Below are positions 1 to 6,151 of a stretch of DNA of 6,151 bases, piece by piece (position 1 is the stretch's first letter; every line of letters begins with the position of its first letter). The position numbers and the translations under genes are program-made. A model generated the notes under the pieces. It made no database searches. It was not told where the DNA came from and was given only the letters and a program-made list of their open reading frames with translations. Source of the stretch: an uncultured archaeon (GTDB lineage: Archaea; Thermoproteota; Nitrososphaeria; Nitrososphaerales; Nitrosopumilaceae); assembly GCA_937896495.1 (NCBI GenBank), contig CALBNQ010000159.1:1-6151 (forward strand). Reading direction: 5' to 3'.

Positions 1-3
1 ATT

Positions 4-1566
4 TCACACACCTAAAATTCCAATTACCTTACTTGGAATATCTTTTATTCTGCTAACTGACATTGTTTTTTCATAACCTAAATGTCTCAAATTATTTGCA
101 ATTGTAATTGCTCTTACAGTGTTTGATCCAAGACCAATGGCTACCATGCTTATGCCTAACCCCTTGAGTGATTTTGTCATATTTCTAACAGCATTAGGAT
201 CTGATGGTTCACCATCAGTTAATGTCAAAAATATGTTTGGTCTTTTTGATTGTAAAATTGGAAACATCTTATCATACACTTCTGCTAATGGAGTTGAACC
301 GTTAGCAACAACTTGTGCTAATCGTTTTGCAGTAATATTATTCCATTTGACATTTTCTGGTTTAATTGACCAACATACCATTGATCTATTTTGTGTACTA
401 AATGCGTATACTGCAAATTTTACTTTTAGGAATGATAAAACTTCACAAAGTGCAAGTGTTGCCTTTTTGTATTCTATTGCATCTGATGCAATACTTGATG
501 AATGATCTAATAAAATTACAATTTTTGTTTTTATTGATTTTTTTATATCAATAAAAAATGGTTCATTTCCTTCGATGTAATTCTCTTCATCAAACTCGTC
601 TCCTGATTTAAGATGCTGTTCTTTCCAACCTGATTTCCACTCTTTGAATTTTGTTTTTAACCCATTAATCAAATTCATATCATAGATTGTAGTTTCATCA
701 ACATTTCTTGTAGATGGTGTTTGAATTCCAATAGATTCTGGAATTAATCCTTTATTTTCTGTTTTTTTATATTCATCAAGTAATACTTTGTATTCATCGT
801 AGATATTTTCTCCGCGTAACACTGCAGACGAATCTACAGTACCAAATTCACCTTCTTTGTTTTTAGAAATAATTTTTAACACTTTCAAAACCTCTTCTTC
901 TGATAGTGGCATCCCAGCTTTCATGAATGGTAGTGATATTGGAATAGTTAGAAGAGAATCAATCTCTAAAATTTTAATTATTTCTGTAACCTTTTTTTCA
1001 AGCCAATCTGTTTCAAAATTTTCATTTATTGCTTTATTGACATTATTTTTTGCAATTTTTGTTGCCTTTTTTATTTTCTCAAAATGACTTGATTGAATTT
1101 CCCCTTTCATTGCTCCAAACATAAAATATTGATAAAATGCCTCAACAATTCTTGCTTTACCATAAATTGTGTGTAATTGAGGTCTTGAAATTAGCATAAA
1201 TGTATGATTAAAAATAATCTCCCCACTCATACCTCTCCAAATTTTTCTTCCTATCTCTTCAACTCTTTGTGTTTCCATTGTATTTAGAATAAATCCAAAA
1301 GCGTGATCATTACTCAGAATTTTTTTACAATACTTGATTCTCATTGCTTCATACCACAATGAAGTTCGAAATTGTCTATACTTTTGAAAATCATTTCCAA
1401 TTCTTTTTTCTAATGGTGTAAGAATCACTTTGTGCTCTTTTAATCTGGTTTTTGTTTCAACTTTATCTGAAATTTCAATGATGATATTGTTTTTTTCAGA
1501 CCATCTTCTAACAAGAAATGTAGCAATCTCTACTAACGATTCATTTTGAAGTTTTACTATCTGCAT
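4..1566 (-). CDS. VWA-domain protein, CobT/NorD-like partner of the adjacent MoxR ATPase
   Basis: The 520-residue protein has a C-terminal von Willebrand factor A domain from about residue 345. Its metal-ion-dependent adhesion site is complete: D354, S356 and S358 in DHSSS, T425 in GSTPL, and D451 in TDGEP. The N-terminal 240 residues are mostly helical. The stretch around residues 97-113 (METQRVEEIGRKIWRGM) resembles the 'E..RVE.iG' signature of CobT and NorD proteins. No signal peptide or membrane segment is seen, so it is probably cytosolic. The ATG directly follows the TAA of the ATPase gene with no spacer, which indicates translational coupling. In known pairs of this kind (CobS/CobT, NorQ/NorD, CbbQ/CbbO) the VWA protein links the AAA+ ring to a client, often for metal insertion or enzyme activation. 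That is family knowledge; the client here is not visible. The stop is TGA at 4-6. Confidence in the domain call is high, in CobT versus NorD low. Confidence 0.85.
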   Translation of the reverse strand: MQIVKLQNESLVEIATFLVRRWSEKNNIIIEISDKVETKTRLKEHKVILTPLEKRIGNDFQKYRQFRTSLWYEAMRIKYCKKILSNDHAFGFILNTMETQRVEEIGRKIWRGMSGEIIFNHTFMLISRPQLHTIYGKARIVEAFYQYFMFGAMKGEIQSSHFEKIKKATKIAKNNVNKAINENFETDWLEKKVTEIIKILEIDSLLTIPISLPFMKAGMPLSEEEVLKVLKIISKNKEGEFGTVDSSAVLRGENIYDEYKVLLDEYKKTENKGLIPESIGIQTPSTRNVDETTIYDMNLINGLKTKFKEWKSGWKEQHLKSGDEFDEENYIEGNEPFFIDIKKSIKTKIVILLDHSSSIASDAIEYKKATLALCEVLSFLKVKFAVYAFSTQNRSMVCWSIKPENVKWNNITAKRLAQVVANGSTPLAEVYDKMFPILQSKRPNIFLTLTDGEPSDPNAVRNMTKSLKGLGISMVAIGLGSNTVRAITIANNLRHLGYEKTMSVSRIKDIPSKVIGILGV

Positions 1567-2358
1567 TTAATTTCCAAACATTGATGTAATAATGTCGTTT
1601 ACCTTTTGAAATTCAATGTCTCCCCATTGCATATACACATTTCCAAAAACAAAATCTGCAGCTTCTTTTGAAGACATTCCTTTATCTAGTAATTTTCCAA
1701 ATGCAATTGTCTCTCTCAAACTTGGCGAATAAAATAATTCTTCAACAGCTGCAGCTTGTCTTAATGTATTTGCTAGTTTGATTGCCTGAATAATTTCTGA
1801 TTCATGTTCATTTGAAACATATTTTTTGATAATTTCTAGTTCGATATCTGCAGGTGGATATTCTAATCTTATTCTAACTGGAAATCTGCTTAGGATTTGT
1901 GGAGGAAGTTCTTTTGTTCCTGAATGTGTTAATGGATTTATAGTTGCAACAACAAACCAATCTTTTTTTGCTTTAATCACTTCACCTGTAGACTCTTTTA
2001 GGACAATTTGTCGTCTGTCATCTAATGCTTCATCTAATCTTAACAATACATCTGCTTCTGCAGAATTTATCTCATCCAAGTAAAGCATAGTTCCCTCTTT
2101 CATTGATTTAATCAATAATCCTTCATCAAATCTTACAGTTCCATCTATCAGAGTTTTTGTTCCAATCAGATGACTTTCTCTAGTTCTAAGACTGAAATTA
2201 ATGGATTCTAAATCTAAATTTTTTTCTTTTGCAAATTCTCTTACTAGTGATGTTTTTCCTGTTCCTTTTGGTCCTATGATGAGAACAAAAAGACCAGCTT
2301 CATATGATTTGTTTAAAATTTGGATAGAATTATTCCAATCAATGTATTGATTTTCCAA
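1567..2358 (-). CDS. MoxR-type AAA+ ATPase (CobS/NorQ/CbbQ-like)
   Basis: This 263-residue single-domain AAA+ ATPase has all the key parts. Walker A is GPKGTGKTS at 29-37, Walker B is MLYLDE at 91-96 (D95, E96), the sensor-1 Asn is in ATINP (N141), the arginine finger is in LSRF (R158), and a sensor-2-type Arg lies in SPSLRE (R215). Length and motif spacing fit the MoxR branch (AAA_5). These ATPases form hexameric rings that work with a VWA protein to insert metal into, or remodel, a target enzyme. The VWA partner follows at once. The start is TTG at 2358. A TGA lies in frame at 2406-2404, and no ATG, GTG or TTG occurs between it and 2358. No Shine-Dalgarno sequence is seen. The gap to the upstream reductase gene is only 41 bp, so co-transcription is possible. 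A TATA-like TTAATAT at 2390-2384 could also drive the pair separately. The protein could serve cobalt chelation, nitric-oxide-reductase-like or copper-enzyme maturation; the sequence does not decide. Confidence 0.87.
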   Translation of the reverse strand: MENQYIDWNNSIQILNKSYEAGLFVLIIGPKGTGKTSLVREFAKEKNLDLESINFSLRTRESHLIGTKTLIDGTVRFDEGLLIKSMKEGTMLYLDEINSAEADVLLRLDEALDDRRQIVLKESTGEVIKAKKDWFVVATINPLTHSGTKELPPQILSRFPVRIRLEYPPADIELEIIKKYVSNEHESEIIQAIKLANTLRQAAAVEELFYSPSLRETIAFGKLLDKGMSSKEAADFVFGNVYMQWGDIEFQKVNDIITSMFGN

Positions 2359-2399
2359 TGTATAATTTTGTAAATTTTTAAGGATATTAATTCTTAGAT

Positions 2400-3863
2400 C
2401 TAATCATTAAAAACTTCGATTTTTGCAAATGCTTCATCTAATTTTTGATGTAATGTTTTATTCCATTTGTCAAATCCTGAAGGTTCTTTTGGATAATTGT
2501 TGTAATGTTCAACTAACCATTGATTTTCAGTAGACGTGTACTTTAGTCCCTTTGCAACTGTTTGATTTAGCGCTCCTCTAATTATCATGCCAACTTTTCC
2601 TAGTCCTGAAAAGTCTGGATGTTCTCCTTTACTAATTGCTTCAACATCCATATTTCCCAAAAAGTGTTTCATACCATAACTGATTTGATCATTTGTCATT
2701 TGTTGTACTAGTCTTCTAAAAAGTTCAAGACCTGCAGTTTTGTATCCATATTCTTTGATGTAATCCAGATTGTATTGCCATAATCCTGATTCTGATACAT
2801 CATTTGCTTCTAATGCTTGAACTACATTATTTCCTAATATTGTTCCTGCAATTAATGCTGGTCCTATTCCTCCTGCATCAATTGGTTTTGGCATCCATGC
2901 AGAATCACCAACCATCATGTATCCTCCAGACACCATACAATCATTTTGTCTTCTAACTGAAACTTGGAAAATTCCAGAATTGTTACCTCCTTTTAGATCC
3001 GCAGGATCTTCAGAAAGTTTTGCATTCTTAATAGCTGTGTTTCTATGAAGATATTCTTTCATTAATGATTCAACGTTGTCTTTTTTACCCATTCTTTGAT
3101 TTCTTTTATCTAAAAATGATTTTTCGACTCCTAAACCAATGTTAACTTTGGTTTCTCCTTTAGGAAATACCCATCCATATCCACCAGGAGCAATATCTTG
3201 ATCTAAATGAATAATACAATAATCTGGATCAAATTCTGTAAGATCTTTTTGACCTTGTTCAAAATTCATTATGTATCTTCCAGTAATTTCTAAATCTTCT
3301 ATGTTGATTTTCTTTTCAACTTTAGTTGAATTTTGAAGTCCATTTCTTAGAAGAGATGTTACCCCTGTTGCATCAATTACTAATCTTGATGTTTTTTTGA
3401 AAGGTTGCTTTGTTTTGTTATCTACTCCTTGAACTCCGACAACTTGTAAACCATCATAAATCAAACCTGTGAGATTAACTTCATACTCAAACTCAATTCC
3501 CATTTTTCTACATCTTTCATTTTGAATTTCTGGTAATTTTGTACGATTTAGCATAAATCCATCACCATCAAACGGAATTGCTGTTTCTTTGTCTGGCGAA
3601 AATGCCATCACACCTTTTACATCATGTTCAATTTCTGGTCTAGTCCATTTTACTTTGATTCGTTCAGACATGAAATCTACTGCTTCTTTTGAACATGCAT
3701 CTCCACAAACCCATCCAGCTATTGATTTTCTACCTGGTAGAGTTTCAGGATTTCTATCTAACACCAAAATTTTCAGATTTTGATTTGAATAATGAGAAAT
3801 AGATTGTGCTGTGATCGTTCCTGCAAGACCTCCTCCTGCAATTATTACATCATAATCTGCCAC
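2400..3863 (-). CDS. Geranylgeranyl reductase family FAD-dependent oxidoreductase
   Basis: This 487-residue flavoprotein belongs to the geranylgeranyl reductase (GGR) family. The N-terminal Rossmann fold has the dinucleotide motif GGGLAG at 10-15 and an acidic ribose-binding residue D36 in VLDR. Residues 51-55 (WVCGD) match the redox or gating CGD motif of archaeal GGRs. DATG at 164-167 and VGDSAW at 318-323 are the usual FAD contacts, and PIDAGGIG follows at 327-334. YGWVFPKG at 229-236 is also typical of the family. Members reduce double bonds in geranylgeranyl chains of archaeal ether lipids; some act on quinone side chains. In a thaumarchaeon either substrate is plausible, and these genomes commonly carry several paralogues, so the substrate is not assigned. 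The C-terminal extension of about 110 residues is probably the lipid-binding part. The start is GTG at 3863; no other usable start lies in frame just upstream, and the TATA box at 3892-3885 fits a leaderless transcript beginning there. The stop is TAG. Confidence 0.87.
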   Translation of the reverse strand: MADYDVIIAGGGLAGTITAQSISHYSNQNLKILVLDRNPETLPGRKSIAGWVCGDACSKEAVDFMSERIKVKWTRPEIEHDVKGVMAFSPDKETAIPFDGDGFMLNRTKLPEIQNERCRKMGIEFEYEVNLTGLIYDGLQVVGVQGVDNKTKQPFKKTSRLVIDATGVTSLLRNGLQNSTKVEKKINIEDLEITGRYIMNFEQGQKDLTEFDPDYCIIHLDQDIAPGGYGWVFPKGETKVNIGLGVEKSFLDKRNQRMGKKDNVESLMKEYLHRNTAIKNAKLSEDPADLKGGNNSGIFQVSVRRQNDCMVSGGYMMVGDSAWMPKPIDAGGIGPALIAGTILGNNVVQALEANDVSESGLWQYNLDYIKEYGYKTAGLELFRRLVQQMTNDQISYGMKHFLGNMDVEAISKGEHPDFSGLGKVGMIIRGALNQTVAKGLKYTSTENQWLVEHYNNYPKEPSGFDKWNKTLHQKLDEAFAKIEVFND

Positions 3864-3884
3864 GATATCACGTTTGTCTATCCG

Positions 3885-3892
3885 TATTTAAA
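3885..3892 (-). promoter_or_regulatory. TATA box of the geranylgeranyl reductase gene
   Basis: On the minus strand this reads TTTAAATA, followed by 21 nt and then the GTG start codon at 3863. Archaeal TATA boxes centre about 26-27 nt before the transcription start, so transcription would begin at or next to the start codon, giving a leaderless mRNA. No Shine-Dalgarno sequence is present in the gap, which agrees with that. Confidence 0.6.
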
Positions 3893-3940
3893 ATAATACC
3901 ATGAAAAGATAGATGGATTTGTTATCTGGTGAATAATATA

Positions 3941-4026
3941 TTCAAATTTGGGGTCGGTTCGTCGCGGCGTCTTCAAGGCGTTAGCTCAGACTGGAGCGGC
4001 TGTTATTTCCTCATTCCCAAATTGAA
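3941..4026 (-). ncRNA. Candidate small structured RNA, C/D-box-like
   Basis: A GC-rich patch (37 of 61 bases G or C at 3950-4010) stands out in an AT-rich spacer. Its ends form an inverted repeat: TTCA plus ATTTGGG at 3941-3952 pairs with CCCAAATTGAA at 4016-4026, 11 pairs with one bulged A. Read on the minus strand the layout resembles a C/D guide RNA. Next to the stem comes AUGAGGA (4014-4008, one mismatch to box C), then CUGA (3989-3986, perfect D'), then UGAAGA (3975-3970, one mismatch to C'), then 12 nt, then CCGA (3957-3954, one mismatch to D) directly before the closing stem. The C-D' interval of 18 nt and the D'-C' interval of 10 nt are longer than usual. A TATA-like box at 4048-4042 would place a start near 4018. 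Against this strand, two inner hairpins (CGUC/GGCG and GUCG/CGGC) use G-U pairs that work only in a plus-strand RNA. No tRNA or other known RNA could be matched. The element is likely real; its class and strand are uncertain. Confidence 0.45.
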
Positions 4027-4041
4027 TTACTCTGTCTTTAC

Positions 4042-4048
4042 TATTTAA
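4042..4048 (-). promoter_or_regulatory. TATA-like box before the candidate small RNA
   Basis: On the minus strand this reads TTAAATA, lying directly after the stop codon of the DUF54 gene. Its centre at 4045 predicts a transcription start near 4018-4019, which falls at the GGG that closes the inverted repeat of the candidate RNA. The spacing matches that of the reductase and eS1 promoters. A TATA-like string is cheap in AT-rich DNA, so the support comes from its position only. Confidence 0.35.
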
Positions 4049-4049
4049 T

Positions 4050-4478
4050 CTAGTTGGCAATCTGAAAAATTTCTGTAAATATTTTGACTGTATCTTTTTT
4101 GTTATAGATGGGGGTATGGATTTTTATTTTTATTGTATCTTTTTCCTTCACCCTGAGTTTTCCATTGATTAATTCTTGTTTATCTAACCTCATATGAAAT
4201 CTGGAATCAACTGTTCTCTCTTCTATCTCTTCAACTAATTCATTGATTTGTTCATTTGGCAATAATTCGAGAAGTTTATTTATGAAATTTTGAGCCTGTT
4301 TTTTTATAATTTTTACATTTAGAATCGTTATAGGATTATCAAAATGACCTGTAGTTTCATTAATTGTAAATTCATCTTCTTTGATATTTAGAAATTCACT
4401 AAAAGATTGAAAAATTTTTGTAATGTCTTCAGTAGCATGAACAATTACATCAATTGTAATTTCTAGATTATTTACCAT
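4050..4478 (-). CDS. COG1325/DUF54 archaeal RNA-binding protein, exosome-associated prediction
   Basis: This 142-residue protein matches the COG1325 (DUF54) family of small archaeal proteins predicted to bind RNA and earlier proposed as exosome-linked. The family signatures are GHFDNPI at 44-50 and the RLDKQ box at 97-101, followed by a G and an alternating beta-strand pattern ending in DTIKIKIHTPIY at 114-125. Length and architecture are normal. There is no signal peptide or membrane segment, so it is cytosolic. It starts at ATG 4478, 24 nt after the eS1 stop on the same strand, with no obvious promoter or Shine-Dalgarno sequence between. It is therefore probably co-transcribed with eS1, which fits a role in RNA or ribosome metabolism. 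The exact molecular function of the family is not established. The stop is TAG. Confidence 0.8.
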   Translation of the reverse strand: MVNNLEITIDVIVHATEDITKIFQSFSEFLNIKEDEFTINETTGHFDNPITILNVKIIKKQAQNFINKLLELLPNEQINELVEEIEERTVDSRFHMRLDKQELINGKLRVKEKDTIKIKIHTPIYNKKDTVKIFTEIFQIAN

Positions 4479-4502
4479 AATTGTAAAAGAATGACTTGAT
4501 GT

Positions 4503-5114
4503 TTATGCTTCAAGTAATTTTGTTTCTTTATCTGCAGTTCTGATAAGTTTAACTTTTTCAAGACCTACATGTCTTACCCTGATGACTTTTTTGAATGCTG
4601 CCATAATGTCAGAATTGATTTTACTGTAACATGTGGCTTGAACAAATTGTTCAATTGTCATTTCTGGAATGGTTTTGTTAATTACATCTCTTGCAATTAC
4701 TCTAAGAGCATGTTGTCTGGATGTGTTGAGTTGTCTATGTGTAAGGGCTAGTACTTTAATTCTGAATACGTAACCATCTTTTGTTTTTACATCTATAATG
4801 AAATTAATCTTTGATGAACCTCTTCTAACTAAACTACGTAAAAATTCTTTAGAATACTCATATCTTTTGAAAATGGTTGTAGCCTTATCGCCTTCAACAT
4901 TATTTATCTGGAAATAGATTTTGTATTGATGTTGTGAAGGATCTCCTTTTAGAATATCAAATAATGTAACTTCTAAAACTCTACCTGCTGCATTCTCATC
5001 ATCAGTAATTGGAACATATGCAAGTGGAACATTGTTAAACGAATCTGGTGCATTTACTGTAACCCAGCGTTTTTCTCTCCACTTGTCCTTTACTCTACCT
5101 TTTCTACGTGCCAA
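4503..5114 (-). CDS. rps3ae: 30S ribosomal protein eS1 (S3Ae)
   Basis: The 203-residue basic protein is the archaeal/eukaryotic small-subunit protein eS1 (S3Ae), part of the 30S platform. Recognisable segments are the basic N-terminus MARRKGRVKDKW, the LEVTLFDILKGD block at 47-58, LVRRGSSKI at 95-103, and the helical region TIEQFVQATC at 153-162. The length is usual for archaeal eS1. The start is TTG at 5114. It is preceded directly by two in-frame TAA codons (5120-5115), so translation cannot begin upstream, and the next residues are the expected N-terminus. The gene has its own TATA box 22 nt upstream and is followed closely by the DUF54 gene. The SerRS remnant ends 40 bp upstream on the same strand. 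The sequence shows no sign of damage, in contrast to that neighbour. Confidence 0.95.
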   Translation of the reverse strand: MARRKGRVKDKWREKRWVTVNAPDSFNNVPLAYVPITDDENAAGRVLEVTLFDILKGDPSQHQYKIYFQINNVEGDKATTIFKRYEYSKEFLRSLVRRGSSKINFIIDVKTKDGYVFRIKVLALTHRQLNTSRQHALRVIARDVINKTIPEMTIEQFVQATCYSKINSDIMAAFKKVIRVRHVGLEKVKLIRTADKETKLLEA

Positions 5115-5136
5115 TTATTATCGACCTTCAAACCCA

Positions 5137-5144
5137 AAATATAA
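5137..5144 (-). promoter_or_regulatory. TATA box of the eS1 gene
   Basis: The minus strand reads TTATATTT, then 22 nt, then the TTG start of eS1. The spacing predicts a leaderless or nearly leaderless transcript. The box lies 10 bp past the stop codon of the serS remnant, so eS1 does not depend on read-through from that damaged gene. Confidence 0.6.
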
Positions 5145-5154
5145 GGGTATGTCA

Positions 5155-6151
5155 CTAGATCTCTTTTTGGTTCCCCATGTAACTCTGTAAAACCTTTGGA
5201 ATTTTGAAATGCCCATCTTTTGTTTGAAAATTCTCCATAATGGATACCATAATTCTTGTTGTGGCTATCAGAGTACTGTTGAGAGTATGCAAGTATTGTG
5301 TATCTTCATTTGTCTTATCTCTAAATCTAATCTTTAATCTTCTTGCTTGATATTCTAAACAGTTTGAACAAGAAACAATTTCTCTATATGCATTTTGTCC
5401 TGCCATCCATGCTTCTATATCATATGTTTTTGCTGAAATATTCCCTGTATCTCCAGTTGATAACAACATAACTTTGTATGGGATTTCTAGTTTCTGATAG
5501 AATTCTTCTGCAATTTCTAACATTTTTTCATGCTCCTTCCATGAATCCTCTGGCCTTGAAAATACAAATTGTTCAATTTTATCAAATTGATGTACTCTGA
5601 AAATTCCTTTTTGATCTCTTCCATGTGCTCCTGCTTCTTTTCTAAAACATGGACTAATTCCTGCATATCTTAAAGGCAAATCATTCCCCTCGATAATTTC
5701 TTTTGAATGCATTGCAGCCATGGCGTGTTCTGATGTCCCAATCATGTATAGATCTTCATCATCAATTTTGTAAATCACCTCTTTAAAATCATCTGTAATA
5801 ACTGCACCTTCCATTGATTGTTTGTTAATCATGTAAGGAGGTTGAACCAAAGAATATCCTTTTTTTGAAAGGAAATCTAATCCGTAATGAATTAGTGACT
5901 GATTTAGTTTAACTAGATCATTTTTTAGATAATAAAATATTGCAACTGACAATTTTTCAGTTCTCTCTAAATCTACTAAAGACAATTTTTAAGAAATATA
6001 AATATGGTCATTCATTTTAAAATTAAAATCTGGAATATTGCACCATTTTTTAATTTCCTTGTTTGGTTTTTAATCTGTTCCTAGTAGAACTGTTTTGTGA
6101 ATTAGTATTGGAATTGTAAAAGCTAATTTTGAATATTTTTATTCAATTTCC
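5155..6151 (-). pseudogene. serS: Seryl-tRNA synthetase (SerRS) remnant with three in-frame stops, 5' end outside the window
   Basis: SerRS charges tRNA-Ser with serine in the cytosol. The class II catalytic domain is open from TTG at 5985 to TAG at 5157-5155 (276 codons). Counting from that TTG, it keeps motif 1 (LVQPPYM at 46-52), the TSE loop (84-86), motif 2 (CFRKE at 113-117 and FRVHQFDKIEQF at 129-140), SCSNC (205-209), QARR (213-216) and the motif 3 Arg (R244 in ATTR). Normal SerRS has about 110 more N-terminal residues forming the tRNA-binding coiled coil. Upstream of 5985, in the same frame, clear SerRS sequence continues (KYSKLAFTIP; NKEIKKW; IPDFNFKMNDHI), interrupted by TAA at 5989-5991, 6070-6072 and 6139-6141. 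There is no frameshift. The motif normally read as S-G-(A/S)-R-F is SVAIF at 13-17 of the open part, losing Gly and Arg. The TTG is unlikely to be a real start, as it sits mid-homology. The gene is essential, so an intact copy should exist elsewhere; otherwise these are sequence errors. A surviving free-standing catalytic domain is possible but less likely. Confidence 0.8.

Noticed and set aside
119..505. An open reading frame of 128 codons on the plus strand.
   Set aside because: It lies wholly antisense to the VWA coding sequence, has no family resemblance, and has no promoter. The same holds for the shorter plus-strand frames at 857-1087, 1826-2083, 3589-3783 and 4569-4751.
3950..4010. A circularly permuted tRNA on the plus strand: GGTTCG, then GCGTCTT, one base, AAGGCGT, then TAGCTCAGACTGG, with the two 7-mers able to pair as an acceptor stem.
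   Set aside because: The order fits a permuted tRNA, and the D-arm-like text is striking. But no T stem can form around GGTTCG, the D loop is too short, and no anticodon stem partner for GGCTGTT exists on the other side. It may be chance or a degenerate relic.
3941..4026. The inverted repeat as a factor-independent terminator of the DUF54 gene.
   Set aside because: The loop of about 60 bases is far too long for a terminator hairpin, and no T tract follows the stem on the minus strand.
5155..5985. A complete short SerRS starting at TTG 5985.
   Set aside because: SerRS homology continues in the same frame upstream of the TTG, and the N-terminal tRNA-binding arm is expected in a working enzyme. 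The open stretch is what remains after the last stop, not a natural gene start.
5989..6141. TAA read as glutamate or another sense codon in this organism.
   Set aside because: TAA ends the ATPase and eS1 genes normally, and TAATAA stands just before the eS1 start. The three TAA codons are confined to the serS remnant, so general reassignment does not fit.

Overview
The window is AT-rich, and every protein gene lies on the minus strand. It looks like the chromosome of an ammonia-oxidising archaeon of the Thaumarchaeota (Nitrosopumilus-like). The evidence is archaeal ribosomal protein eS1 (S3Ae), an archaeal COG1325/DUF54 RNA-binding protein, an archaeal geranylgeranyl-reductase-type flavoprotein, leaderless-style promoters with a TATA box about 21-22 nt before the start codon, and frequent TTG/GTG starts. 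The assignment rests on protein family recognition, not on a marker gene.

In transcription order (high to low coordinate): (1) 6151-5155, seryl-tRNA synthetase homology that runs off the window edge. The catalytic domain is open, but the part upstream of it carries three in-frame TAA codons inside otherwise well-preserved SerRS sequence, so it is annotated as a pseudogene. (2) 5114-4503, ribosomal protein eS1, with its own TATA box. (3) 4478-4050, a DUF54 RNA-binding protein, 24 nt behind eS1 and probably co-transcribed. (4) 4026-3941, a GC-rich patch closed by a long inverted repeat. It is a candidate small structured RNA, perhaps C/D-box-like on the minus strand, with a TATA-like box at the right distance. 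(5) 3863-2400, a geranylgeranyl reductase family FAD protein with a clear leaderless promoter. (6) 2358-1567 and (7) 1566-4, a MoxR-type AAA+ ATPase and a VWA-domain protein joined with no gap (stop codon directly followed by ATG). This is the classic two-gene metal-insertion or remodelling pair (CobS/CobT, NorQ/NorD, CbbQ/CbbO style).

The genes fall into three functional groups: translation and RNA metabolism (SerRS remnant, eS1, DUF54 protein, candidate small RNA), membrane lipid or quinone side-chain reduction (GGR), and an AAA+/VWA chaperone pair of unknown client. The two items most worth a second look are the serS remnant and the GC-rich RNA-like element.
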